A stretch of DNA of 41,916 nucleotides from IMG/VR virus record IMGVR_UViG_3300050175_000033, positions 1-41,916 of that record; one strand, 5' to 3'. Origin of the DNA: a virus. The translations under genes were made by a program, and so were the position numbers. The first letter of the stretch is position 1. Each line of letters starts with the position of its first letter. A model generated the notes under the pieces. It was not told the origin of the DNA and did not search any database. It worked only from the letters and a program-made list of their open reading frames with translations. This document shows positions 31,223 through 37,854 of the stretch, piece by piece.

Positions 31223-31626
31223 GGCTTGGGCTCCCAGTCCAGAACAACATCTTCTGCACACAAGGGCTGTGTCCAGCGCCATGAATTGTCATTTGTCACT
31301 ATCCGGGTATAGCCATTGCATTCCATATTGGACCGGAGAGTTTTTTCAGTCGGGTCGTTGCGAGCCTTCACGTCTGCAAGCGTTTCGACCTTGCCGCCAA
31401 GATAATATGTTCCGCTTCGGCCGCTTTCGTGGCTGTCAAAGTCTTGTTCGCCGCGTTCCCGTGTGGTAAAATAGAAGCCGTACGGAGTAGCGCCGTACCG
31501 CTCTTTGACATTATGGGCCATTTCCATAGCTAGATCAACGTCCCATGCGTCGATTTCTTCTGCGCTTTGCTCGGCCACAAACGTTCCGGGGCTGAGAAAA
31601 GTCACGAAATGTTTCTGCATTGTCAT
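31219..31626 (-). CDS. Conserved phage hypothetical protein (135 aa)
   Basis: It starts at ATG 31624-31626. FVTFLSPGTFVAEQSAEEIDAWDVDLAMEMA, YGATPYGFYFTTRERGEQDFDSHE and SGTYYLGGKVETLADVKARND form a compact alpha/beta pattern that recurs in phages and is annotated hypothetical. It has ATGA overlaps with both neighbours. Its function is unknown. Confidence 0.65.
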   Translation of the reverse strand: MTMQKHFVTFLSPGTFVAEQSAEEIDAWDVDLAMEMAHNVKERYGATPYGFYFTTRERGEQDFDSHESGRSGTYYLGGKVETLADVKARNDPTEKTLRSNMECNGYTRIVTNDNSWRWTQPLCAEDVVLDWEPKP

Positions 31627-31832
31627 GGCTCCCGCCTCTCCGCATCAAACACGCCGGCTTTCCTGCCGAAGTCAAAGGCCATGTCCCGCACGACAGAGAC
31701 AACGGACATCCCGATATCATAGGCGGCCTGTGGATCGCCATGCGTGTCGCCGAGTCGGAACATCCCCTGAGCGACCAAAGCCGCCCCATCCTCAACAAGT
31801 TTCCGGGCTTCCGCTGCTTCCTGTTCCGTCAT
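31623..31832 (-). CDS. Hypothetical protein, 69 aa
   Basis: Starts at ATG 31830-31832. It is helical and acidic (EQEAAEARKLVEDGAALVAQG, AAYDIGMSVVSVVRDMAFDFGRKAG). It ends ERREP-stop, the same tail encoded by the remnant upstream at 31829-31868. No family is recognised. Confidence 0.55.
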   Translation of the reverse strand: MTEQEAAEARKLVEDGAALVAQGMFRLGDTHGDPQAAYDIGMSVVSVVRDMAFDFGRKAGVFDAERREP

Positions 31833-31842
31833 GGCTCCCGTC

Positions 31843-32040
31843 TCTCCGCTGGTCCGTTCATAGGCTTTATTCTTCTCGCCACAGCTCTGACAGAAGCTGG
31901 TTCATTTTTTGCAGCTCTTTAAGGGTTGCACGCGCTAAAAGCCCGATCCACCCAAGAATGCTGCCAATAGAGATAAGAGCTAGAACTATGCTAGTGTTTG
32001 CTTCCATCATCGCCTCTCCGCTGGCCCGTTCATAGGCTTT
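31843..32040. repeat. 26-bp direct repeats bounding the tiny membrane gene
   Basis: 31843-31868 and 32015-32040 match at 25 of 26 positions. The right copy is the 3' end of the HNH gene (encoding KPMNGPAERR). The left copy is an untranslated remnant of the same end, read KPMNGPAERREP-stop, just upstream of the gene starting at 31832. Confidence 0.9.
31867..32010 (-). CDS. Tiny membrane protein, 47 aa, in a repeat-bounded insertion
   Basis: ATG 32008-32010 or ATG 32005-32007 (better spaced) follows GGAGAGG. One transmembrane helix at about residues 8-26 (IVLALISIGSILGWIGLLA) is followed by a cytoplasmic helix (TLKELQKMNQLLSELWREE). The gene is flanked by a 26-base direct repeat (31843-31868 and 32015-32040, 1 mismatch). 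It is short enough to be missed by length cut-offs. Its function is unknown. Confidence 0.6.
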   Translation of the reverse strand: MMEANTSIVLALISIGSILGWIGLLARATLKELQKMNQLLSELWREE

Positions 32041-32417
32041 TTCCATGCGCCGTCCCGGTTCGTCTGAAAGCCGCGGGACTGGATGCTCGAGCCGCCCTTC
32101 CGATCGCGCCGGGCCTTCTGGCCAGTCCGCCCCGCCTGGCGGTCTGCCTTGGCCATGCGGGCCTTGTCGGAGGCGGTCTTTGTCTTGTGGCAGTGGCCGT
32201 GGACGAAGCGGCAGTTTTCAGGGGTGTCGCGGCCCTCGCCGAAGCCGATCGCGTCGTCGTGGTCGCGCTCGATCTCGGGCAAGTCGACCGCCGTAATTGG
32301 GTCGTGGCAGACCGGACAAAGAATGGCGGCAAAGCTATGCTCGCCGATATCAAAGCGACACACCTGCCTCGCCACGATGCCAACGACTTCCCTTTCTGTG
32401 AACCGGCGCCTGCTCAT
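32007..32417 (-). CDS. HNH endonuclease-like protein
   Basis: A 136-residue protein from ATG 32415-32417. CPVCHDPI, then EIERDHDDAI and NCRFVHGHCHKTKT are the zinc-binding and beta-beta-alpha metal (HNH) elements. The last 40 residues are basic. HNH enzymes make single- or double-strand cuts and often help phage packaging or recombination. The stop lies at 32007-32009, overlapping the start of the tiny membrane gene. Confidence 0.8.
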   Translation of the reverse strand: MSRRRFTEREVVGIVARQVCRFDIGEHSFAAILCPVCHDPITAVDLPEIERDHDDAIGFGEGRDTPENCRFVHGHCHKTKTASDKARMAKADRQAGRTGQKARRDRKGGSSIQSRGFQTNRDGAWKKPMNGPAERR

Positions 32418-32457
32418 TCCGCCACATACTTCGCATAGAGGCGGGTCCAGCGGGCCA

Positions 32458-33045
32458 TCACAGGCGCCCCGCCCAAGCATCAAATTCGGTGTGCAGGGTC
32501 CGCCATCGCTTCGCCGCTTCCGGGTCCGTGTCGAATTCCTTGCGGGACTGGACTTGGCAGATTTCATGCACCGCATTCGCAGCAGCTTGGGAACCATCAC
32601 CATCCGCGTCGACAAGCGACCATTCGTCTCGGTGCTGCCTGTAGAGGAAATTCCAGAATTGAGGGTCGTTGCATCGTATCCCCGCCTGCCGCCGGTAGTG
32701 GTGCGGGTCGGGATTGGCTTGGTCTAGACTTGGGAAGTCGGCTAGAGTGCCATCCGTGTCCCATTTGCTCAGATCGTCGACCTCTGGGGCCTCCGGCGTC
32801 GCCTTGGCTTCCTCGCTCTGCACGACTGGGGTTTCGTCGTCGCCGATCGCACAGGCGCCCACCATGAAGCGCGTTCCCATCGGGGCTGTCAGAAGGCCGT
32901 AGGGCATGTCATCCGGCAGCACCTTGAGCGTGATGGTCCACTGGCCGCTCTGAAGCTGCTTCATGGCGTCCTTCTTCGCCTCGAACCGAAAGCTGTTCTC
33001 GACGGCAGCCGCGGCTATGTCGTCTATGGTGGCGGGGCGGGTCAT
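32458..33045 (-). CDS. Conserved partner gene of the Bet annealase, 195 aa
   Basis: It overlaps the bet stop by ATGA and is probably co-translated. The N-terminal half has WTITLKVLPDDMPYGLLTAPMGTRFMVGACAIGDDE, a beta-rich pattern common to phage proteins next to RecT/Bet genes. The C-terminal half has AGIRCNDPQFWNFLYRQH and DAAANAVHEICQVQSRKEF-like helices. No enzymatic motif is visible. A DNA-binding or recombination-accessory role is inferred from the neighbour. Confidence 0.65.
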   Translation of the reverse strand: MTRPATIDDIAAAAVENSFRFEAKKDAMKQLQSGQWTITLKVLPDDMPYGLLTAPMGTRFMVGACAIGDDETPVVQSEEAKATPEAPEVDDLSKWDTDGTLADFPSLDQANPDPHHYRRQAGIRCNDPQFWNFLYRQHRDEWSLVDADGDGSQAAANAVHEICQVQSRKEFDTDPEAAKRWRTLHTEFDAWAGRL

Positions 33046-33929
33046 TCGGCGGCCTCAAGCTGCTTGTAAGCGGTCTCGAACTTTTTCTTGATTTCCAGCG
33101 CATCGGTCGCATTGCGTGCCCAAAACTCCCGAAAGGACTCGCGGTTGCGATCCTCGAAAGCCTTCAGCGTCATGGGCTCCTCGACATTCTCTTGAATGAA
33201 GGCGGCGATGCGGTCGCCGGCCTGGCCGAGCGGAACGCGCGCCAAAGGCTGTCCATCCATCCAGTCGATCATGATGGCGTCGGCGCCGCCGATCTTGGCG
33301 AGCCGATCTTCTTGCATGCCCGCGGCGGCGGCCTCAGAAGGCGAGAGATCGAGCACCTGCCCGCGGTCGAGCTCCGCGCCCTCGTAGATCATGCCGAAGT
33401 CATCGGGCCATGCTCGGCGCAGTGCACCCGCCTCGGCGCACTTGGCGATCATGACGCGGGGCATCTTGACCCAGCCCGTCTTTTTGCGGTCGATACGCGC
33501 GACGCCCTGCGCATCCGTGAACAGCGGCACGTATTCGTCCCAGAATGCCTGCCCGGCAGCCGGCCACCATTCGCCCTGCGCGTGCTTGTAAACTGTCACC
33601 GTGCAGGACACGATGCCGAGCGGGTTCGTGTCGGGGTTTTTCACCGCTTCGTCGTATTCGTAGACCGGTGGCTTATCGTCGGGGCGATAGGCCCCCGTCC
33701 GCGAGGCGATGGCCCGCAACCCATCGATCGCCACCACGGGCGTCAACTGTCGTTTCTGGGCGTCGCCCTTATAGAATACGAAAGCGTAAATCTGCCGGCG
33801 TAGGGGATCGAGCCCCACAGTCCGGCAGATATGCAGGAACATATCGAACTCGGCATCGTTGCAGTCCTTGGCGACCGTCTGCCGGATCAGCGCCATTTCC
33901 TGATTGGAGAAGTGGATCAGTCCGTTCAT
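33042..33929 (-). CDS. bet: Bet/RecT-family single-strand annealing protein
   Basis: A protein of 295 residues, similar in length to lambda Bet (261) and related annealases. The Bet pattern is clear: DAEFDMFLHICRTVGLDPLRRQIYAFVFYKGD, then TPVVAIDGLRAIASRTGAY and MPRVMIAKCAEAGALRRAWPDDFGMIYEGAEL. It anneals complementary single strands and invades recessed ends at replication forks. No 5'-3' exonuclease partner (Exo or RecE) is visible nearby; the host may supply it. Confidence 0.92.
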   Translation of the reverse strand: MNGLIHFSNQEMALIRQTVAKDCNDAEFDMFLHICRTVGLDPLRRQIYAFVFYKGDAQKRQLTPVVAIDGLRAIASRTGAYRPDDKPPVYEYDEAVKNPDTNPLGIVSCTVTVYKHAQGEWWPAAGQAFWDEYVPLFTDAQGVARIDRKKTGWVKMPRVMIAKCAEAGALRRAWPDDFGMIYEGAELDRGQVLDLSPSEAAAAGMQEDRLAKIGGADAIMIDWMDGQPLARVPLGQAGDRIAAFIQENVEEPMTLKAFEDRNRESFREFWARNATDALEIKKKFETAYKQLEAAE

Positions 33930-33932
33930 GGT

Positions 33933-34451
33933 CTAGCTCCAGCTAAAGGCGACGGTCACGCCGCCGTTGTCGAGTTCGGCGCCGGGGATCGCCCCGCCGT
34001 CTTTCAGTGCTGCCGCCAGCGCCTTGCGGTCGAGCTTCGGCGGCGGTGTTACGAAGTAGGCGGATGGGACGGCCGCCTCGTCCTTCAGGATCAGGGCGCG
34101 CGGCTTGCTGCGCTGCGACACGGTGCCGAACGGCAGTTCGAGCGACTTCAGTTCGCCCATCTCCATCGCCACCGAAACCGCCGTCCTGACATTGCGGACG
34201 CGGGCCTCATACCGCCGCTTGCGGTCTTCCAGCCGAGCGGCTATCATCTTGATGCGGGCAAGGTGCCCCTCGGTTTCCAGCACTAAGGCTGCGGCGCCTG
34301 CGATGGCCTCATGAAGGTCAGTTCCCCCCTCGATGCTGTCGCGGATCAGGGCTTCGTCCTCGTCACCATCCGCCAATACATCGGCAAGATGGGCGCGCAG
34401 AGTCCTGGCGGCGGCCGTGGCCCTGTGCAATTCGTGGCGCGCGTCGCTCAC
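33933..34451 (-). CDS. Gp157-like siphovirus protein
   Basis: GTG 34449-34451, preceded by GGAAGGGAA, overlaps the previous stop (GTGA). The first 100 residues are helical. LEDRKRRYEARVRNVRTAVSVAMEMGELKSLELPFGTVSQRSKP is the mark of the Gp157 family, which lies next to annealase genes in many phages. Its function is not firmly known. The C-terminal portion (KLDRKALAAALKDGGAIPGAELDNGGVTV) also fits. It ends 4 bases before bet. Confidence 0.85.
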   Translation of the reverse strand: MSDARHELHRATAAARTLRAHLADVLADGDEDEALIRDSIEGGTDLHEAIAGAAALVLETEGHLARIKMIAARLEDRKRRYEARVRNVRTAVSVAMEMGELKSLELPFGTVSQRSKPRALILKDEAAVPSAYFVTPPPKLDRKALAAALKDGGAIPGAELDNGGVTVAFSWS

Positions 34452-34810
34452 TTCCCTTCCTCCGTATCCTGTACAAGAGAGAGAGCGGCGATACACATGT
34501 CACGGGCTCGCCAAGCGGCTGTCCTGTCTTCAGATCCGCGCGGGAAATTGCAGCCAAACACATGTAACTTATCTTCGGCTTCTCTCAGCGCCTCGACCAG
34601 TGCTGGGACGACTTCGGCTTGGTTCAGTGCTGCGGCCAAGGCTTCCGCTGCGCTCATGTCGTCAGACCCCGCCGCCCAATCGCTGGTTGTGCAGACGGGG
34701 AAGCCCATCGTGACTGAGCGAGAGCCGTCGTCATTGCGTGTCTCGACCGAATTTCGGTAGACCGTGTCGGCTTCGGCGCGGTATGGCGGCGTATGCTTCT
34801 GCTCAGCCAT
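34448..34810 (-). CDS. Hypothetical protein, 120 aa
   Basis: ATG 34808-34810 within ATGGCTGA, overlapping the upstream stop by 8 bases. Beta-like start (YRAEADTVYRNS, RSVTMGFPVCT), then helices with ALAAALNQAEVVPALVEALREAEDKL. This A..LN.A..VPALVEAL pattern is a frequent phage small-protein theme. Its function is unknown. Confidence 0.6.
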   Translation of the reverse strand: MAEQKHTPPYRAEADTVYRNSVETRNDDGSRSVTMGFPVCTTSDWAAGSDDMSAAEALAAALNQAEVVPALVEALREAEDKLHVFGCNFPRGSEDRTAAWRARDMCIAALSLVQDTEEGK

Positions 34811-35081
34811 CAGAGCGGGCCTCCTCGGAACTCATGAGTGCGATGTCCAGAAGCCGCCATGCGCTGCGCTCGCCTTCCGCGATGCCCGGATCGTCCCAGT
34901 TGTCGGGGCGTGCGTCGGCGTTAAGGGCCTCCAGCGCGGCGCGCATGAGCGGCGCGCATCGAATTAAACGAGCCACCCGCTGATCATGCCGCGCCACCGT
35001 GCAAATTGTCCGCTTCAAGTCTTTGATGGTGAGCGTTGTATACGTTCGCTCAATCCGCCAAGTGTCGTATTTGTCAGCCAT
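34803..35081 (-). CDS. Hypothetical protein, 92 aa, between duplicated junctions
   Basis: ATG 35079-35081 in a copied start (ATGGCTGA) and the same C-terminal EEARSDG as the upstream gene. The body has WRIERTYTTLTIKDLKRTICTVARHDQRVARLIRCAPLMRAALEALNADARPDNW. Phage proteins with A.LM..LEAL are common; function unknown. It is flanked by identical 25-base repeats. Confidence 0.6.
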   Translation of the reverse strand: MADKYDTWRIERTYTTLTIKDLKRTICTVARHDQRVARLIRCAPLMRAALEALNADARPDNWDDPGIAEGERSAWRLLDIALMSSEEARSDG

Positions 35082-35098
35082 CAGAGCGGGCCTCCTCG
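34803..35098. repeat. 25-bp direct repeats flanking the 92-aa gene
   Basis: tcagccatcagagcgggcctcctcg-type 25-mers occur at 34803-34827 and 35074-35098 without mismatch. Each carries the 3' end of one gene (EARSDG-stop) and the ATG of the next on the minus strand, so the whole junction was duplicated. Confidence 0.9.
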
Positions 35099-35388
35099 AT
35101 CGCCACCTTGAGCGCTTCCATGAAATCCTGCATGCCGGCGAGCATGAGCGCCCATTCGTGCATGAGGTCTTCGGAGGCTCCACGGCTGGTCAGGTCGGAC
35201 GTGAGCTGCGTCTCGTGAGCCCAGACGACCTTCTCGTAGCGTTCTGCGAATTCCTCGAGATACGTCGCCGTATCGAAGCAGGTATGGGACGGCGCCAGCA
35301 TGGCTGTAAGGGCCTCGTTGATGGTCGAGCGCGGCTTGAACGCGTTCGGCTGATGCGCGGGCATGGCGGTGATGGGCTGGTCAGTCAT
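35074..35388 (-). CDS. Hypothetical protein, 104 aa
   Basis: Starts at ATG 35386-35388. Opening MTDQPITAMPAHQPNAF, then helices (INEALTAMLAPSH, YLEEFAERYEKVVWAHE, LMHEWALMLAGMQDFMEALKVAIEE). No family is recognised. Its start sequence MTDQP also survives as a remnant on the far side of the neighbouring AT-rich gene. Confidence 0.6.
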   Translation of the reverse strand: MTDQPITAMPAHQPNAFKPRSTINEALTAMLAPSHTCFDTATYLEEFAERYEKVVWAHETQLTSDLTSRGASEDLMHEWALMLAGMQDFMEALKVAIEEARSDG

Positions 35389-35753
35389 TGTTTAAATTTC
35401 CTCATAGTAGTCAGCAGCGTTGTAATGTTCACAAATGTACGCTATGATTGCCTCATATACCTCATCCGGCAAACCGTTCGATGGAAACTCAACATGGTCA
35501 TCATCCCATGTTTTCTTTTCTGCATTCCACTTCTTGCAAGGCCAGAAGATGGTCTCAATCTCAATTTCCATCGGCTCAGCGGGATGACCGGGATAGTTCA
35601 GGCTTCCCATATGTGCGTGGCAGCCGCCGTCGGTGATTTTGAAGTCTATCGATAGGATAACTTCGCCGCCGGCTTCCTTGCCCAGCCCGAGTTCAATTCC
35701 GACATCCATGCTTGGCATCAGTCTTTCTCCATGCGGGGCTGGTCAGTCATTGT
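35374..35753. repeat. 18-bp direct repeats bounding the AT-rich gene
   Basis: gggctggtcagtcattgt occurs at 35374-35391 and 35736-35753. On the minus strand both encode the start MTDQP. The right copy reads MTDQPRMEKD-stop, an orphan start that is no longer part of a gene. Confidence 0.9.
35392..35718 (-). CDS. AT-rich small protein, 108 aa, likely recent insertion
   Basis: ATG 35716-35718 begins MPSMDVGIELGLGKEAGG; the protein has FKITDGGCHAHMGSLNY and IETIFWPCKKWNAEKKTWDDDHVEFPSNGLPDE segments and an acidic C-terminus. The gene is visibly less GC-rich than its neighbours (about 42% in 35401-35460 by my count), and an 18-base repeat lies on each side, both pointing to recent acquisition. Its function is unknown. 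Confidence 0.6.
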   Translation of the reverse strand: MPSMDVGIELGLGKEAGGEVILSIDFKITDGGCHAHMGSLNYPGHPAEPMEIEIETIFWPCKKWNAEKKTWDDDHVEFPSNGLPDEVYEAIIAYICEHYNAADYYEEI

Positions 35754-36060
35754 CTGTTCCCTCTGCTTGGCGGATGGCGGCGTCAATCATGTCCCAGACT
35801 TCTTGGGACGGCATGCGCTTGGTATTTCCGCTGTTCCATCGCGTCGCCGCCTTCAGCGCCTCCAGCATTGCTGGTGCTGCTGCTATGAGGCGGGCGATAT
35901 CAGCGGCCTGCAACGGGGTAGCTCCGACGCCGGGCCTGCCTGTCTGGACATGCGCCGTGAACCAGTTCTCGTCTGTCCCGTACTCGTTCTTGACCAGCGA
36001 ATAGATGGTTCGCTCGTCGCGCTGCCAAGTTGCTGGCCCCGCTATCCCATGTCCGCTCAT
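35743..36060 (-). CDS. Hypothetical protein, 105 aa, first gene of the leftward operon
   Basis: ATG 36058-36060 has GGAGAGGAC upstream. The protein has YSLVKNEYGTDENWFTAHVQ, then DIARLIAAAPAMLEALKAATRWNS, the AAP.MLEALK pattern frequent in phage small proteins. It is the first cistron after the structured leader, so it should be made earliest and most strongly. Confidence 0.65.
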   Translation of the reverse strand: MSGHGIAGPATWQRDERTIYSLVKNEYGTDENWFTAHVQTGRPGVGATPLQAADIARLIAAAPAMLEALKAATRWNSGNTKRMPSQEVWDMIDAAIRQAEGTDND

Positions 36061-36079
36061 GTCCTCTCCCCCGCTAGGA

Positions 36080-36174
36080 AGGCCCGGCCGGCTTGGGTGG
36101 CTGAGAGGGCATTTCGCCGGCCGGGCCTGTGAAGCGCAATTTTGGCATTCCCGGTTCCGCCGGGCCGGTTGCGC
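36080..36174 (-). promoter_or_regulatory. Structured leader of the leftward operon
   Basis: 13 perfectly paired GC-only bases, AGGCCCGGCCGGC (36080-36092) and GCCGGCCGGGCCT (36116-36128), enclose a 23-base loop. A second nested structure has outer arms GCGCAA (36134-36139) and TTGCGC (36169-36174) around CCCGG-TTCCG-CCGGG (36150-36164). Both lie between the leftward promoter and the first gene. No U-tract follows, so attenuation, an antitermination site or mRNA stabilisation are open possibilities. Confidence 0.55.
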
Positions 36175-36197
36175 GGTGATCCGCGCTGACGAAAAGC

Positions 36198-36227
36198 ATG
36201 GTATGCGAAAATCGCAACTAGTGTCAA
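36198..36227 (-). promoter_or_regulatory. Leftward early promoter (PL-like) with operator in the spacer
   Basis: On the minus strand TTGACA (36222-36227) is a perfect -35. After an 18-base spacer comes TACCAT (36198-36203), 4 of 6 matching TATAAT. The spacer contains the perfect operator TGCGA-AAA-TCGCA (36204-36216). Transcription would start near 36190, about 130 bases before the first gene. Confidence 0.7.
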
Positions 36228-36277
36228 GCGAAAACCGCACACCGGCAGAAATGCATAGCTGTTATGCGAAAATCAGG
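36204..36277. promoter_or_regulatory. Left repressor operators (three 13-mers)
   Basis: TGCGAAAATCGCA (36204-36216, perfectly symmetrical), AGCGAAAACCGCA (36227-36239) and TGCGAAAATCAGG (36265-36277) share the pattern TGCGA-AAA-TCGCA with 0, 2 and 3 mismatches. The first two start 23 bases apart, the last two 38. This resembles the clustered CI/Cro operators of lambdoid phages. Confidence 0.65.
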
Positions 36278-36291
36278 CTGTGGGAAAAGGG

Positions 36292-36954
36292 CTATTTATC
36301 GACGTATCGGCCGACGACAAGGCCCACGATCTCGACCACTTCGGCGATGTCCGTGGACTGATAGACGAGCGGGTCTTCAGGTGGGAGGGTATACGAATCA
36401 GACCACAGCTCAATCCGGCCGTTAACAAGTCTGACGCGCTTGCAGCTGACTTCGACAAGGTCGCCGCGCCGTCTTTCCACTATGACGCGGTCCTCGTCGG
36501 CAATTTGCTGGCGGACATCCCAATAGGCGACGCACACCAAGTACATGCCGTCTAGGGCGTAACGATTGGCCGAGTCGCCCTCGACTTTGTAGGCGAACCG
36601 CTCAACATCCCGATGTCGCTGGGTCGGTGGCACAAATATTTCTGCAATACCGGACTCGGGCATTGTCCCGCCGCCTTCACGCCACACCCCACTTTGCACC
36701 ACCCCTACAACTTTAACACTAAGAACGGGCGTTCTGCTACCATAAATCATCAGCTCGCTCGGGAGAGGTTTCCCCACGTAGGCCACGATGGTCGGCAGCT
36801 CGCGGGCTTTGATGGAGCGTTTGCCGGATAACATCTTAGAAACGGCGCTCTGGTCTATTCCAAGGGCCTTGGCGAGCCCGGCGCCCGTGCGCTTCCGCAC
36901 GTCCAGGCTGTCTGCAAGCCACTTCCTAAGCCTCTCGTCTATCGCATTGCGCAT
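36292..36954 (-). CDS. CI-like repressor (HTH plus S24 peptidase domain)
   Basis: A protein of 220 residues. The N-terminal helix-turn-helix spans about 22-60 (TGAGLAKALGIDQSAVSKMLSGKRSIKA). The C-terminal S24 (LexA/CI-like) domain has the nucleophile in EGDSANR (S128) and the general-base Lys in CKRVRL (K172), so RecA-stimulated self-cleavage is likely. The normal Ala-Gly cleavage site is replaced by VVQSGVW (Ser88-Gly89). ATG 36952-36954 lies 7 bases from a CATAAT -10 (36962-36967, minus strand), so the transcript may be leaderless, as for lambda cI from PRM. Confidence 0.88.
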   Translation of the reverse strand: MRNAIDERLRKWLADSLDVRKRTGAGLAKALGIDQSAVSKMLSGKRSIKARELPTIVAYVGKPLPSELMIYGSRTPVLSVKVVGVVQSGVWREGGGTMPESGIAEIFVPPTQRHRDVERFAYKVEGDSANRYALDGMYLVCVAYWDVRQQIADEDRVIVERRRGDLVEVSCKRVRLVNGRIELWSDSYTLPPEDPLVYQSTDIAEVVEIVGLVVGRYVDK

Positions 36955-37043
36955 GCATGAAATTATGACGCCTGCCGGAAAATCGCATATCGCCCTTTTC
37001 GCAAATCTGTTGACGGCTGCTTGCGATTATGGCATACAAGGGT
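36955..37043. promoter_or_regulatory. Divergent control region between repressor and Cro (PR / PRM)
   Basis: Rightward: TTGACG (37010-37015) is followed, 17 bases on, by a weak -10 CATACA (37033-37038). The operator-like TGCGA-TTA-TGGCA (37022-37034) lies in the spacer, mirroring the PL layout. A degenerate operator CCGGAAAATCGCA (36975-36987) and half-site TCGCA (36999-37003) also occur. Leftward: CATAAT (36962-36967) with no good -35, as expected of a PRM-type promoter needing activation. Confidence 0.6.
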
Positions 37044-37283
37044 ATGCGATACGAACCAGCGACCAGCATCATCAAGGATCTGGGCGGGGCCAAAGAGGTC
37101 GCGAGGATTGCCGGCGTCCACTACACGCGCGTCTATCGCTGGCAGCTTTCCAAGGACAAGCAGGGCACCGACGGTCTGATTCCTCAGAGGCATCACCGCG
37201 TTCTCATGCAGGCCGCGAAAGACCGCGGCGTCGCCCTGACGGCCGAGCGGCTGATGGGGCTCGAGCAAGGGGAGCCCGTCTGA
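37044..37283 (+). CDS. Cro-like HTH protein
   Basis: A 79-residue protein starting at ATG 37044 (MRYEPATSIIKDLGG); ATG 37029 would add 5 residues but would lie upstream of the expected transcription start. The fold is a single helix-turn-helix: IIKDLGGAKEVARIAGVHYTRVYRW, then basic residues and LMQAAKDRGVALTAERLM. It is divergently encoded from the CI gene and probably competes for the same operators. The promoter position predicts a leaderless mRNA; no usable ribosome-binding site is present. Confidence 0.8.
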   Translation: MRYEPATSIIKDLGGAKEVARIAGVHYTRVYRWQLSKDKQGTDGLIPQRHHRVLMQAAKDRGVALTAERLMGLEQGEPV

Positions 37284-37591
37284 TGGCCATGGACGCGGAG
37301 GAAAGAGCGCGGGAGATCGCAGAGCGTGCATATCCGAAGCAGTTCTATCCCGACATCAACAAGGAAGTGCAGGCCGAGATCGCCGCCGCCATCCGCTCCG
37401 CAGAGGCCGAAGCCGAGAGGCGCGGCATGGAAATCGGGCAACGAGCGGCCCGCGCTTTGGTGAATGAAGAGAAATTCAGACATACGCAGGGCACAGAAAT
37501 TCGCGAGCGCCTATTTCGTTTGACGCTGGCTTTAGCCGCGCAAACAGCAGCGGATATGCGAGCACGCGGAAAGGAACCAGCAGACGCATAG
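37283..37591 (+). CDS. Hypothetical protein, 102 aa
   Basis: ATG 37283 overlaps the Cro-like stop (TGATG). It is helical and charged throughout: AEERAREIAERAYPKQFYPDINKEVQAEIAAAIRSAEAEAERRG, then LFRLTLALAAQTAADMRARG. The pattern resembles small phage proteins with an A.e.A......I..al..AEAEA...G theme. No known function. Confidence 0.6.
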   Translation: MAMDAEERAREIAERAYPKQFYPDINKEVQAEIAAAIRSAEAEAERRGMEIGQRAARALVNEEKFRHTQGTEIRERLFRLTLALAAQTAADMRARGKEPADA

Positions 37592-37608
37592 CACCACTCA
37601 AATCAGGT

Positions 37609-37678
37609 GCGCCCGGCTCCAGGAAGCTGGACTAATCGGAGCCGGGCGCGGGAGCTTCCCAGACAGAGGACCGGGAAG
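37609..37678 (+). ncRNA. Two-hairpin structured RNA candidate
   Basis: GCGCCCGGCTCC (37609-37620) pairs perfectly over 12 bp with GGAGCCGGGCGC (37638-37649) around a 17-base loop. CTTCCC (37655-37660) pairs with GGGAAG (37673-37678) around 12 bases. They lie in a 250-base gap (37592-37840) of an otherwise packed operon. No U-tract follows. They could be a leader or antitermination RNA, or a small regulatory RNA. Confidence 0.5.
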
Positions 37679-37698
37679 TCTAGCGGGGTAACGAACTA

Positions 37699-37854
37699 AT
37701 GAATGCAGGCGACTACATCGGTTCTGGCAGGAACTTAGCCGCCTTCAGTATGCGAATTCCTTCCGTTGCTTTGTTCGATTATGAACATAGCACGGAGGCG
37801 AATGACAGTGCGCAACAATCCTTTGCGAACGGAGCAAACCATGACCGCGGCTGA
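37699..37854 (+). CDS. Possible small ORF, 51 aa
   Basis: ATG 37699 with a distant GGGG (37685-37688) opens MNAGDYIGSGRNLAAF and ends at TGA 37852-37854 inside the next gene. There is no recognisable domain. TGTTC-GATTAT-GAACA (37772-37787) is a 16-base inverted repeat within it. Evidence for translation is weak. Confidence 0.3.
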   Translation: MNAGDYIGSGRNLAAFSMRIPSVALFDYEHSTEANDSAQQSFANGANHDRG

